Both the position numbers and the translations under genes were made by a program. DNA of 64,000 nucleotides from Ambrosia x helenae. Its lineage: Eukaryota > Streptophyta > Magnoliopsida > Asterales > Asteraceae. Positions 23,880 to 33,419 of the stretch are shown piece by piece (position 1 is the first letter of the stretch; every line of letters starts with the position of its first letter). A model generated the notes under the pieces. That model made no database searches. It worked only from the letters and a program-made list of their open reading frames with translations, and was not told the DNA's origin. Where the stretch lies: positions 73,348,593 to 73,412,592 of the forward strand of contig CM061227.1 in NCBI GenBank assembly GCA_030844895.1, in the 5' to 3' direction.

Positions 23880-24971
23880 CCACCACCCTCGCCTTGTTTC
23901 ACCTTAGGACAGTCCCGCTTGAACTGCCCAACATCCCCACAGTTATAACATCCCTGCTTCCCCTAAGGAGCTGTAGCAGGAGTAGCAGCAGTAGTAGCCT
24001 GAGCCGGCTGACACCTACGGCAGCGAAACCTCTCATAGTCACCCACATAATGAAAGCCACACTCAGCACACTTCGGGAGCTGCCCAGAATACCCCCCCAG
24101 TCCTCTGCCCAGATGACACTCCCACAACATCTTGTTTCTTAACCTGCGGTTGAGACGACCCAATGTTCTTCCCATCACTCTCCCACTTCCTCTTGTTGTC
24201 CGCAGGGGCTTTCATAGCAGCACCCCTCGGAGGTAGAATGCCCTCAGCAACCTTCATGTTGGTCATCTTGTGAGCTGCCCGAACAGTGGCCAACATAGTA
24301 GTGTGATCAGCAGCGGCAACAAGCCCATCAATCTCCGGCACTAACCCAGCAACGTAGTGCTCAATCCTCCGGTACTTCGGTGTAGCCAAACCGGGGCACA
24401 TCACAGCCAACTCGTTGTGCCTAGCAGTAAAATCCTCAATCTCCGATCCAACCATCTTCAGATTCCAGAACTCGTGCTCCAACTTCATAATCTCATCCCT
24501 CGGGCAATACTAAGCTCGTAACATCAGAATAAACTCAGACCACGGCATAGCATTGGCCTCACCCAGGCCAAGGTTAGCAGTGGTAGAGTTCCACCAGGTC
24601 AACACATGTCCCTCCAGAGTAGCATAAGCATACTTGACGCGATCAGCGTCGGGACAGTTGCACATAGCAAACACCGATTCGATCGTCTCCAACCACCGGA
24701 GCAGTCCCACTGCCCCTTCAGTCCCATTGAAGTTATGGGGCTTGCAGTCCATGAACTTCTTATAGGTGCATCCAGACTGCACCTGAGTAGTGTTTCCTAA
24801 GGTCTGCTGAGCAGCCTGGAAATCAGCCAACGCAATGTTCAACTGCTGCTGCAACATGCTATCCAACTCCGCCTGAGTCATTGTGATGTTCCCACCACCT
24901 CGTCCACCGCCCGTGCGGCCCCCGCCGCCACCACGGCGTCCCCCAGTACGTCCACCAGTACGACCAGACAT
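23880..24971 (-). pseudogene. Ty3/gypsy gag, broken
   Basis: It starts MSGRTGGRTGG at 24971 with a Gly/Arg-rich N-terminus. It continues through a retrotransposon gag domain (FNGTEGAVGLLRWLETIE, then YATLEGHVLTWWNS). A TAG at 24510-24512 interrupts it, but the frame continues with HEFWNLKMVGSEIEDF and LVPEIDGLV to about 24065. A frameshift follows, and two zinc-knuckle remnants can be read in other frames: a CxxC-containing block at about 24005-24075, and CYNCGDVGQFKRDC at about 23910-23950, where Gln replaces the usual His. Gag forms the particle and binds RNA. This copy is inactive, with at least one stop and one frameshift. Confidence 0.85.
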
Positions 24972-25615
24972 GTTCTGCCAAAACACAAACAAGATACTCA
25001 GCATCACTACTAGATCAAACTAAACGAATTCGGAACGGGGTTCCAGCATGATCATCTGTCCGAACTCGAAGTCCACCAAGATTTTCAAGCATTTAGATTT
25101 ATGATTTCGTGTGCACCCGAAATAACAAATCGCTCTACATGGTCCTCTAGGCGTGCTCCTAGCTAGAACTTTCAATCACCTGACACCCACATTCCTAAAA
25201 GAAACCGTTATCGCATGAAGATCCCAAAGTGAACAGTCGCTCAGGAGTGTACTATGACAAGTACTAGTGCATGATAGTGTGTGTGTGTGGGCAAGTATGT
25301 ACATTAGAGCATAGAGGGGAGATATCCAAATCCCGGAAAAATCTAAAAAATGTGCCAAAGCCACCCCAATGTACACTACTGCCAAGTATAAGTGATAAGC
25401 CTCTTCATCTTCAAACCCAAAGAAGAGGATAAAATAAGTGTAGAAATAGTCCAAAGATAGATAATATGATACTGTGTGATGAGGACACCGACACCCCGAC
25501 AAGGTTAGTATGTTTACCTAATGACACGACTCGTAACTATGTGTGACCGTCTAACGTGTGTGATACTCGGCTATAGAATAGACTCTACATGCAGTCCTAG
25601 TTCACTATAACCATT

Positions 25616-25628
25616 GGCTCTGATACCA
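25616..25628 (-). promoter_or_regulatory. primer binding site, tRNA-iMet type (copy B)
   Basis: On the minus strand TGGTATCAGAGCC lies three bases after the 5' LTR end GGGTGTGACA. It is the standard initiator tRNA-Met primer site of plant LTR elements. Confidence 0.9.
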
Positions 25629-25631
25629 ATC

Positions 25632-26058
25632 TGTCACACCCTCAAATTTCAACTTGCGGAGTTTTACTGCGAGGCGCGTGACACACCAGGATCCAAGTCA
25701 ACGGTCACAATAAACGACATCTATATGATATGAAAACAACGTAAATTGCCCATTAAGTTTCAAAACCAATCCATTGCTTGCGGAAGTGTAAAACTTTATT
25801 ACAACTCAAAAGCAAAACATGAAAGTTTGATAATACTCAAAATGAAATGCAAATGGATCCTAGACGCTGTGAGACCCCGTGCGCCTATCGACAGCTGCTA
25901 CCTTAGCGACCTGAGACAAACATGCTAAAAACATCAGCAAATAATGCCGGTGAGTTCCCAGGTGTTTCATGTAGACTGACTCCCAAAAGTTCTAATGATT
26001 ACACGTGGCCAAACCAGGCCACATGCATGCAAAACATATGAATACCTGTTTCTACTGC
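25632..26058 (-). mobile_element. gypsy copy B 5' LTR, 3' portion
   Basis: The LTR end complement TGTCACACCC is at 25632-25641. The sequence matches the end of the copy A LTR up to the insertion point of copia-1 at 26058/26059. The rest of the same LTR resumes at about 43366-43371. Confidence 0.9.
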
Positions 26059-26594
26059 TGTAGATGCATTTTGTGCGACTAATGCTTTGGATTACAATTA
26101 ACATATGTTAGAATGTTTTGTCAAATGGGCGAAGGAAGAAAGATTGGGCGAATGAGAGATTATAAAGGTGCGAAGGAGAACAAAAGGTGCGAAGGAGAGA
26201 TAGGAGGTCGAAGGTAGAATAAATGTTAATGTATAGCTTGGTTCGACCATGATGAATGGGCGAACCTGCACATTCGACCAAGCAATATGGGCGAATGTGC
26301 AGGCCTATAAATAGGTTACGCTCATTTTGAATGTAAGTTTTGGTCATTTTTGTTTCCCTCCTGTTTGAGTCTCTCCCTAGGGTTTTGTGTAAACTTAATT
26401 CACGTCATATATTGATTGTAATCCTTATTTTAACGTGTAATTGAGTGTTTTTATGAATGAAATGAAGCTTTTAAAGATGATTTCTGTGTTTTGTTGATAT
26501 TATTATCATTTTGTGATTGATTCAGGGATTCCGCACCTGAATCAAACTTGTTTGATCACTATCTTTGTAGATTTGACGATCCTACGCGCATACA
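26059..26594 (+). repeat. copia-1 5' LTR
   Basis: 536 bp, TGTAGATG to CATACA. By eye it differs from the 3' LTR at about six positions. It holds an array of GGGCGAA/GGTCGAA/TTCGACC words (26126-26303). A TATA box follows at 26306-26313 and the TCTCTCCCTAGGG leader comes after it. Confidence 0.95.
26126..26313 (+). promoter_or_regulatory. copia-1 LTR promoter module: word array, palindrome and TATA box
   Basis: About nine words of the form GGGCGAA, GGTCGAA, GTGCGAA or TTCGACC lie in 180 bp. The last two form a 15 bp-arm inverted repeat (CCTGCACATTCGACC and GGGCGAATGTGCAGG, 26265-26303, nine-base loop). CCTATAAATAGG follows directly. The same palindrome stands next to the TATA box in the copia-2 LTR. 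The words are probably transcription-factor sites; that is inference. Confidence 0.65.
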
Positions 26595-26597
26595 AAG

Positions 26598-26610
26598 TGG
26601 TATCAGAGCC
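26598..26610 (+). promoter_or_regulatory. primer binding site, tRNA-iMet type (copia-1)
   Basis: TGGTATCAGAGCC starts three bases after the 5' LTR. Confidence 0.95.
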
Positions 26611-27212
26611 ATTATGGATCAAACAACCACAAATTGATAATTTTACAGCTGATTTGGACCCTATTTTGATCAAAAACTTTCTGTTTTCATTGATAAAACT
26701 GAATTGGTGATAATTTGATTGATTAGAGCTTGTTTTCATGGTTAAAATGCATAATTCTCTTTGATAAACTTGTTCCAAATCAAATCCGAAACAAAACCTG
26801 ATTAGAATCATCAAATTCTTTAAACTTTTGAAAAATTTGATCAAAATTAACTGATTTTCAAAGAATAACCGTTTTTGAAAGTGCAGGGTCGAACCTAGGG
26901 AGAATGGGCGAAAGTGGGTGTTAATTTGGTCAAACCAAAGGATTTTTGGTCGAAGGTGGTGTTTTAACTGGTCGAACCTAGAGTTTGTTAGTGTATTGGT
27001 GTACATTCGACCATACTTGTCTCATTCAACCATTCGGACGGTCGAAGGTGAAATTCAAACGGTCGAAAGAGAGTTTAAACCGTCGAAAGTGATTTGTGTT
27101 TGTCATATCTCTCATTCGTATCATTTCAAACGGTCGAAGGAGAACATTTTCTCTCATTCGACCCCTCGACACATACGAAGGAGAAATCTGTTTTAAACTT
27201 TTCTAATTTTTC
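26611..27212 (+). other. copia-1 leader with TTCGACC/GGTCGAA words
   Basis: 600 bp of non-coding leader. 26886-27180 carries about a dozen GGTCGAA, TTCGACC or close variants on both strands. A pyrimidine-rich stretch ending CATTTTCAG (27222-27230) precedes the gag ATG at 27237, which looks like a 3' splice site. The same order of words, pyrimidine tract, CAG and ATG recurs before the third frame. Confidence 0.6.
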
Positions 27213-28596
27213 ATGTTTAATCATTTTCAGATCAAGATGTGGAACTTTCCTACTACACCAAGACCTAACACGACACCACAACAGCAGACAACCATGGATC
27301 CTTGGTCGGTTGCTGCCCAAAAGTCTAGTCAACCATCACAACCTATCAACTACATGGCTATGACTAGTACTATTCCTCAACACGTTGCGCAACCACAACC
27401 GCAACCGATTGGTGACTATTGGGGAGTAGCAGCAGCAGCGGTTCACTCACAGACGACTAATGCCATATCAACTCTTATTCAAGACTTATCCTCGGGGAGT
27501 GGAAACCGTCCACCTAAGCTTATGGAGATGGTCGACTACAACACGTGGAAGACCAAATTCAAGATCCATTTGGAGGGTATGGGTTTAGAGGGAACTGAGG
27601 CATGGCAGATGATTGCGAAAGGCTATGTTGCTCCAATCTTGGAGAACACAGGAGAGCCTATTCCATTGGAAAATCTTGCAGACGATGAAAAGAAAAAGTT
27701 TGCTATTGAGAAGAAGGCTTTTTCTCAATTATCCCAAGCTATCAACACTGATTTGCTGCATCAGTTTGGTTCTTGCACAACTTCTAAACAGCTGTGGGAT
27801 ATGTTGAGGAACAGGCATGATGGAAATGAGAAGACTAGGAAGCTAAGGATGGAAGAGCTTCAAAAAGAGTTTGAGAATTTTAGTTACATGTGTAACGAGA
27901 CGTTGAAAGAGTTGGTCCCAAGGTATTGCAACTTACTCACAGAGCTTTCAAGCTATGAGATTAGCATACCTATGTCCGAATTGGTGGACAAGTTTGCCGA
28001 TGCATTGCCACCATATTGGAACCAACATATTGAGGTGTTAAAAGAGAAGGATGCGTACCAGTATTGGACTATCAACGAGTTCATTCAGAAACTGGAAAAC
28101 AAGGAGATGGAGGAAAAGAGGAAAGCAAAAAGGGCTCAAATTCCTCAGAATCCGGAATTGTATCTTGGTGGTACATCTACTTCTCATTCTACTTCTAGTT
28201 CTACTTCTAATGTTGCTCCACACATCGCGTGCGTATCTAACATTGTTGAACCACCCAAAACACCAATCAACTACCTTGCTCAAACATCTTCATATACCTC
28301 ACCATCATATCCAACAACTACTACTTACATTCCACCATTTTCACCCATGCAACAAGCAGCATGTTATTCTGCTAGCCAACCCCAACAACAACAACCATAC
28401 AATCCTCAAATGAACCAGATGCAACTTAACCAAAGTCAAACTAACCAAAGCCCGATTGTGTTGGAGACATCAAATCTAAACAATGTTACTGTTGAGATTG
28501 CCCAACAACATGTAGCATTAGTTTCAGCAATGGTAGCATCATACAATGGATTGGTTGCTAGTCAAATTGGGAACAACAACTTGACCAATGAGGACT

Positions 28597-29932
28597 CACT
28601 ACTAGAAATTGAGGCTAATGCAACTTTTTTTACGCAACCTTTTTCGTTTATGTTGCATTTGACTCTAAAGCAACTTTGATCAACATAAAGGTTGCATTAA
28701 AATATCAGATGCAACCTTTTTCACAAAAGGTTGCAATTTTTTATTGCAATTGCAACTCTTTTAATTAAAAGTTGCCAATTTTACCACAAGTTGCAACTCT
28801 TCCTTAAAAGGTTGCAAATTTTATTTAAATTTGCAATTTCTATAAAAAATGTTATTTTAATATGTTGCTAATACAATGAAAACAAGAAAAAATTAAATGT
28901 AATTTGATACATATATAGTGAAAAAAATGTTAGCAAGGCTATTTAATACAATAAGACTAGCTAAAAGTTTAAGGTCAGTTTATAACTACTTAAAGTCCCA
29001 TTTTGCATGGCGATGTGGACCTATATTGTAGTTTTGACCAATTTTGCCTCAACAAAAGTGATGTGGTTTTTTCCTAGTGATTGAATAATTAACCCATCTT
29101 CTGACCTTTTTGTAGGCAGATGAATAAAAGAAGATAAATAAAGCTCCTGAGTACAATTCAATGAAGTTAAAAAATACATATGGTAAGTTCAATGTTGATT
29201 TTCTTTTAATTTCTTCATAATTTTGTTATGTTCAATACAAGTATAATTTATTAGAATGTGAAACAGATGTTTGACATTGCCATTTAACTCATGCTTCCTG
29301 TAAAGGCGAAGATAGAAGAGAGGCTCAAAATGCATGCTTGATGTAATCAAGAAGATGAAAAGAAAATTGAAAACTAGTTGCATTTTATGGTTCCCACGCG
29401 TGTATTTAGTGTATTTTTATACTTTTGTTGATTTGAATCTTGATCTTTAATTGCATGAAAATTTGACGCACTAATGGTGTATGATAACAAAAATATGTGT
29501 AATTCAATGCTTGTTTTAGTTTGTGAACTATGATCTTGTATTATGTTCTTTTAAGTAAAAAGTGCATTTATTGTAAATAAAATTGCAAAAAATGAGAAAT
29601 TTAACAAAAAAAAAAGGTTGCATTATGGTGTAGAAAAATGTTGCGTTTGAGGTAGCAAAGGTTGCATTTAAGTGCTAGAAAAGTTGCATTTAAAAGTAAA
29701 AAAAAGTTGCACAAGCATATTAAAAGGTTGCATCATCAAAAGGTTGCATATGACTAGTAAATGCAACCCTTTAAAAAAAGGTTGCATTATCTAACAAAAA
29801 GGTTGCACTAGGTCTAATGCAACTTCGTCTAATGCAGCCCTTGATAAAAGGTTGCATTAGGCCTAATGCAACCTTTTTAGGGCTTAATGCAACATTTTAT
29901 GTGGGTTGCATTAGCCTCATTTTCTTGTAGTG
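28597..29932. mobile_element. non-autonomous CACTA (CMC/En-Spm) element
   Basis: 1336 bp. The left end reads CACTACTAGAAATTGAGG; the right end, reverse-complemented, reads CACTACAAGAAAATGAGG, matching the classic plant CACTA terminus. ACT flanks both sides (28594-28596 and 29933-29935), the 3 bp duplication of this superfamily. The subterminal 200-300 bp carry many copies of GCAACCTTTT on the left and AAAAGGTTGC on the right, in mirror orientation, as expected of transposase-binding sites. No transposase is encoded. It lies within copia-1 gag. Confidence 0.92.
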
Positions 29933-32317
29933 ACTATGCACAGATTGACAAGGAAGAAATGGAACTGATGGATATTCAGTGGGCCTTTGCAAGTATCATG
30001 AGAAGAGCCACTGATTTTATTCAAAAGACTGGGAGAACTGATCTTTCTACTTCTCCTAACACCACTTATGGCTTCAACAAAGCCAAAGTCACTTGTTTCA
30101 ACTGTGGTGAAAAAGGTCATTTCAAAAGAGAGTGCACACAGCCATCACAACAAGATAATCGAAATCCATTCAACTCTAATTACCAAAGCCGAGAAAATCA
30201 AAACCAGGTATCATACCAAAGTCCCAACATTTCAAGCTTTCAACCTCAAAACAACTATCAAAACCGTCAAAATACCCAACAAAATAACAATGCTAGACAA
30301 TCCACAACACAAAACCAAAATCAAACACAACAGAATTCAAACCGAACAATCATTCCCATTTCTACACCAAACACACAAACCCAAACTGAGAACCCAAATC
30401 AAGCTTTGGTGATACAAAAGGATGAGGGTTTTGATTGGACCGGTATGCAGTTGGGTGTTGAAGAAATTACAGCTGGTAATGTGGCTTGTGTGGCACAGAA
30501 AATGAATTTGGATGAACCGGTGGAGGTTGAAGAAGAGATTGTGACTGAGAAGATGACTAAGTTAAAGATTGAGGAGTTGAATGACGAGATGAATGTTGAT
30601 GTTGAAGAAAAGAAGTCTGGAATGATTCTTGATTCAGTTGCTGATATTCCAGAGCAGTTTGATTCTACTTATTCTGATGAGGAGAGTGAGTCTGATTCTG
30701 AATCTAGTGTTAACTCACTGGATGATGATATCGACCAGTTGCTTGCTGAAGCTGATTTCTTGATGACCCGGAAATCATGCATTGTGGATGATGCTTGCAC
30801 CAGAATTGATTATTCCAAGTTTTTCGCTGGGAAGGAAGCACACTTTGCACTGATGGCCATGACAGAACCTCCCAAACAGGTAAGTACTGAATCTTGTGTT
30901 AAACATTGCAAAGCTTGTGATAAATTGACGGATGAAAATAAGCAACTCAAGGTTCAACTTGAGAGTGCAAAAATCAACTGTCAATTATATCAAAAAGAAT
31001 CAAAAGAGTTTAACAGAGTACTTGATGGTTATAAGAAAGACGTTTCAGAATTGAAAAAGACTTTGTCTTTAAAACAAGTGGCCATAAATAACTATATCAA
31101 TGATTTAGAAAACACAAAATTGGAAATGGCCACCATCAAGTGCTTTGCAGAGAAAGTAAACAAAAAGCTTGAGAGTTATAAGCATATTGCTTATGTTGTT
31201 GACCACATAATAGAAGAGCCTTCACAGTCTAGTAGTGCAAACTACAAAGCTGTTCCAGCTCCGGTGTTGTTTGAAAACCATAATTTTCATGCAATAGCAC
31301 CGGAGAGCTCAGTTAAATCTGACTCTACATCGGATAACGAGTCAAACACATCCAGTGTGGGAGACCCGTATTCTGATGTTAGACCTGTTCTGGGAAATAA
31401 TGAGGGTGTGGTTGCTGCTGATGATTCTGATGAAGAGGATGAACAGTCTGAGACGGTTGTTGAAAAAGTGAGTGATATTCCTGATGAAAATCACATCATT
31501 ACTACTGAACCTGTTTCACCATCTCAGATTGTCCATCCCATGGCTAACGATCATAGAAACAATCAATCAGTGAAGCCTGTTGAAAAGAAAGTTGAAAAGA
31601 AAGTTGAGAAGAAAATTGAAAAGAAAATTGAAAAGTCAAATGAAGAGAAAAATGAATCGTGTGATAAACCTGTTAAAGTTTTCTATCGGATGCAAGGCTC
31701 CGATAAGATTATTTATGATGAAGAATATCCGATTCAATTTGCAAATTATTCAAAAATTGAAAAGATCTGGCAGGAAAGTACCATTTGGTTCCCGAAACAT
31801 GAGCGAACAAATGATATTCCTCCAGCAATCTTAAAGAAAATTCATTCGGATAATTCTAAAGAGCCAAAGGTCAATGTCACGCAATTTGTTAAACCAAAAG
31901 ATAAGTCAAATGGTTTTCTTGAGCCGACTTACTCAAAGGACCCCGCTCCTGAGAGTTTAAGAAGAAGGTGTATGGATGATCAATATCCTATCGCTAGTTA
32001 TTCTAAGTCGAACATCAAGGAAAATTATGAAGAGTACCGTGCGTGTTTTAAGTACGGGGAGAGGGGGCATTTACTTGCCGACTGCCCGTATGTAAGACAC
32101 AAGAGGCACGAGGTGGAGATGAAGCAAAAGTATGAATGTCCGGTTGATAATCATTGTTATTCACAGAGACGGTTTGTCCCTCAACCAGCATCTTTTTATA
32201 ACCAAAGCAATTATTTCAAAAGGAGGGAAAATCGTCCGATGATGTAACACCCCGCCCCTCTCATCACCAATATTGTCCGCTTTGCCCATCCAGAGCTCAC
32301 GGATTTGTTTTTGGTTG

Positions 32318-32402
32318 CCCAAGTGGAGACTTCCCAGGAGGTCACCCATCCTGAAATTTCTCCCACCTGAGCACGCTTAACTATGGAGTTCTCCTCTCAT
32401 CC
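32318..32402 (-). ncRNA. 5S rRNA-like promoter region in Cassandra 3' LTR
   Basis: On the minus strand GTTAAGCGTGCT (A-box region) and GGATGGGTGACCTCCTGGGA (C-box region) match conserved parts of plant 5S rRNA. Cassandra LTRs are known to carry such a segment and to be transcribed from it by RNA polymerase III. This is not a genuine 5S gene, since only the promoter-bearing half is similar. Confidence 0.85.
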
Positions 32403-32727
32403 ACTAACATTAAGCCCCAAAACGCGTTGGTGATTTAAGAGGCAAGACATTACTTATGAACCAAGGATCTCTCCTTGCCACGGCCGATGTGGGATTTTCC
32501 TGGGGTGTCACATTCACCCCCTGCTAGAGTCTCATCGTCTCTGATGAGGTGTGTTCCTGGGGTGTCACATTCACCCCTGTTAGAGTCTCATCGTCCCTGA
32601 TGAGGTGTGCACACACCATCCCGAACGACACAGGAGTGGCTCTGATACCATCTGTAACACCCCGCCCCTCTCATCACCAATATTGTCCGCTTTGCCCATC
32701 CAGAGCTCACGGATTTGTTTTTGGTTG

Positions 32728-32812
32728 CCCAAGTGGAGACTTCCCAGGAGGTCACCCATCCTGAAATTTCTCCCACCTGAGCACGCTTAACTGTGGAGTT
32801 CTCCTCTCATCC
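32728..32812 (-). ncRNA. 5S rRNA-like promoter region in Cassandra 5' LTR
   Basis: Second copy of the segment at 32318-32402, with one substitution seen (CTGTGGAG for CTATGGAG on the plus strand). The C-box core is intact. Confidence 0.85.
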
Positions 32813-33419
32813 ACTAACATTAAGCCCCAAAACACGTTGGTGATTTAAGAGGCAAGACATTACTTATGAACCAAGGATCTCTCCTGGCCACGACCGATGT
32901 GGGATTTTCCTGGGGTGTCACATTCACCCCCTGTTAGAGTCTCATCGTCTCTGATGAGGTGTGTTCCTGGGGTGTCACAGATGACATATGATAGACGCAA
33001 CCGGATAGCCACTGAGAAACAGTTGAAGAAACCAATGGTGAACGCAACTGTTGACAACAAAAAGGTTCCTGTTAAACCTAATGTCAAACCAACAGTTGGA
33101 CCTGTCTCTGTTAAATCAGAGAAGGTAACCAAGAAGGTATCGTTCAAGGATGAAGTAAAGAAACCGGCTAAGACCCCAAAATCTCAGATCCGGATCTTGA
33201 AAAGATCTGAACAATCTTGGTCACCAAAGGGTTCTGAGGGTGCTTCAACTTCACAACAAAATGTGAAATCTGAGAATGAGAAAGATTTGTGTGAAAAGAA
33301 AAAGGTTGATAAAAATCAAGATGTTTGTGATAAATCTGAATCTTTGAAACAATCTGTTCAAAGACCCAAGACCAAACAGGCTTGGGTCCCCCGAAAAATC
33401 TAACTTCTTTACTTGATAT

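Larger units (their letters stand above)
23367..25631 (-). mobile_element. gypsy copy B internal region (gag only)
   Basis: 2265 bp between the two LTRs, with a primer site next to the 5' LTR and a polypurine tract next to the 3' LTR. The only substantial coding region is gag. After it the sequence jumps to a short RNase H-like scrap (VIYTDHSSLQ, about 23625-23660) and then to the polypurine tract. No protease, RT or integrase is present. Copy A has the same arrangement, so this is an established non-autonomous family. 25013-25615, the leader between primer site and gag, holds no gene. Confidence 0.85.
32243..32979 (-). mobile_element. Cassandra-type TRIM retrotransposon
   Basis: Two 327 bp LTRs (32243-32569 and 32653-32979) flank only 83 bp of internal DNA. 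Read on the minus strand the LTRs start TGTGACACCCC and end GGGGTGTTACA. TGGTATCAGAGCC (32638-32650) follows the 5' LTR as primer site, and a purine-rich TAACAGGGGTGAA precedes the 3' LTR. GATGA flanks both sides (32238-32242 and 32980-32984). A 5S rRNA-like segment in each LTR identifies the Cassandra family. About five differences between LTRs suggest a recent insertion. It encodes no protein and interrupts copia-1 gag. Confidence 0.93.
27213..33403 (+). pseudogene. copia-1 gag, very long, interrupted by two transposons
   Basis: Two in-frame ATGs (27213, 27237) begin the frame. A UBN2-type copia gag domain follows (WKTKFKIHLEGMGL to FADALPPYWNQ, about 27540-28030), then a Gln/Asn-rich linker. 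The frame is cut at 28593 by a CACTA element and resumes at 29936. Next come a CCHC knuckle (CFNCGEKGHFKREC, 30094-30135), acidic and coiled-coil stretches, a VEKK tandem repeat (31580-31640) and a second, damaged knuckle (32044-32085, second Cys to Tyr). It is cut again at 32242 by Cassandra and resumes at 32980, ending with TAA at 33401. Both insertions plus duplications shift the frame by one base, and the segments are in matching frames once this is allowed for. Uninterrupted length is about 1360 codons, far longer than usual copia gag. Confidence 0.85.

Noticed and set aside
32318..32402. Genuine 5S rRNA gene
   Set aside because: Only the internal promoter half matches 5S rRNA, and it lies in both LTRs of a TRIM element.
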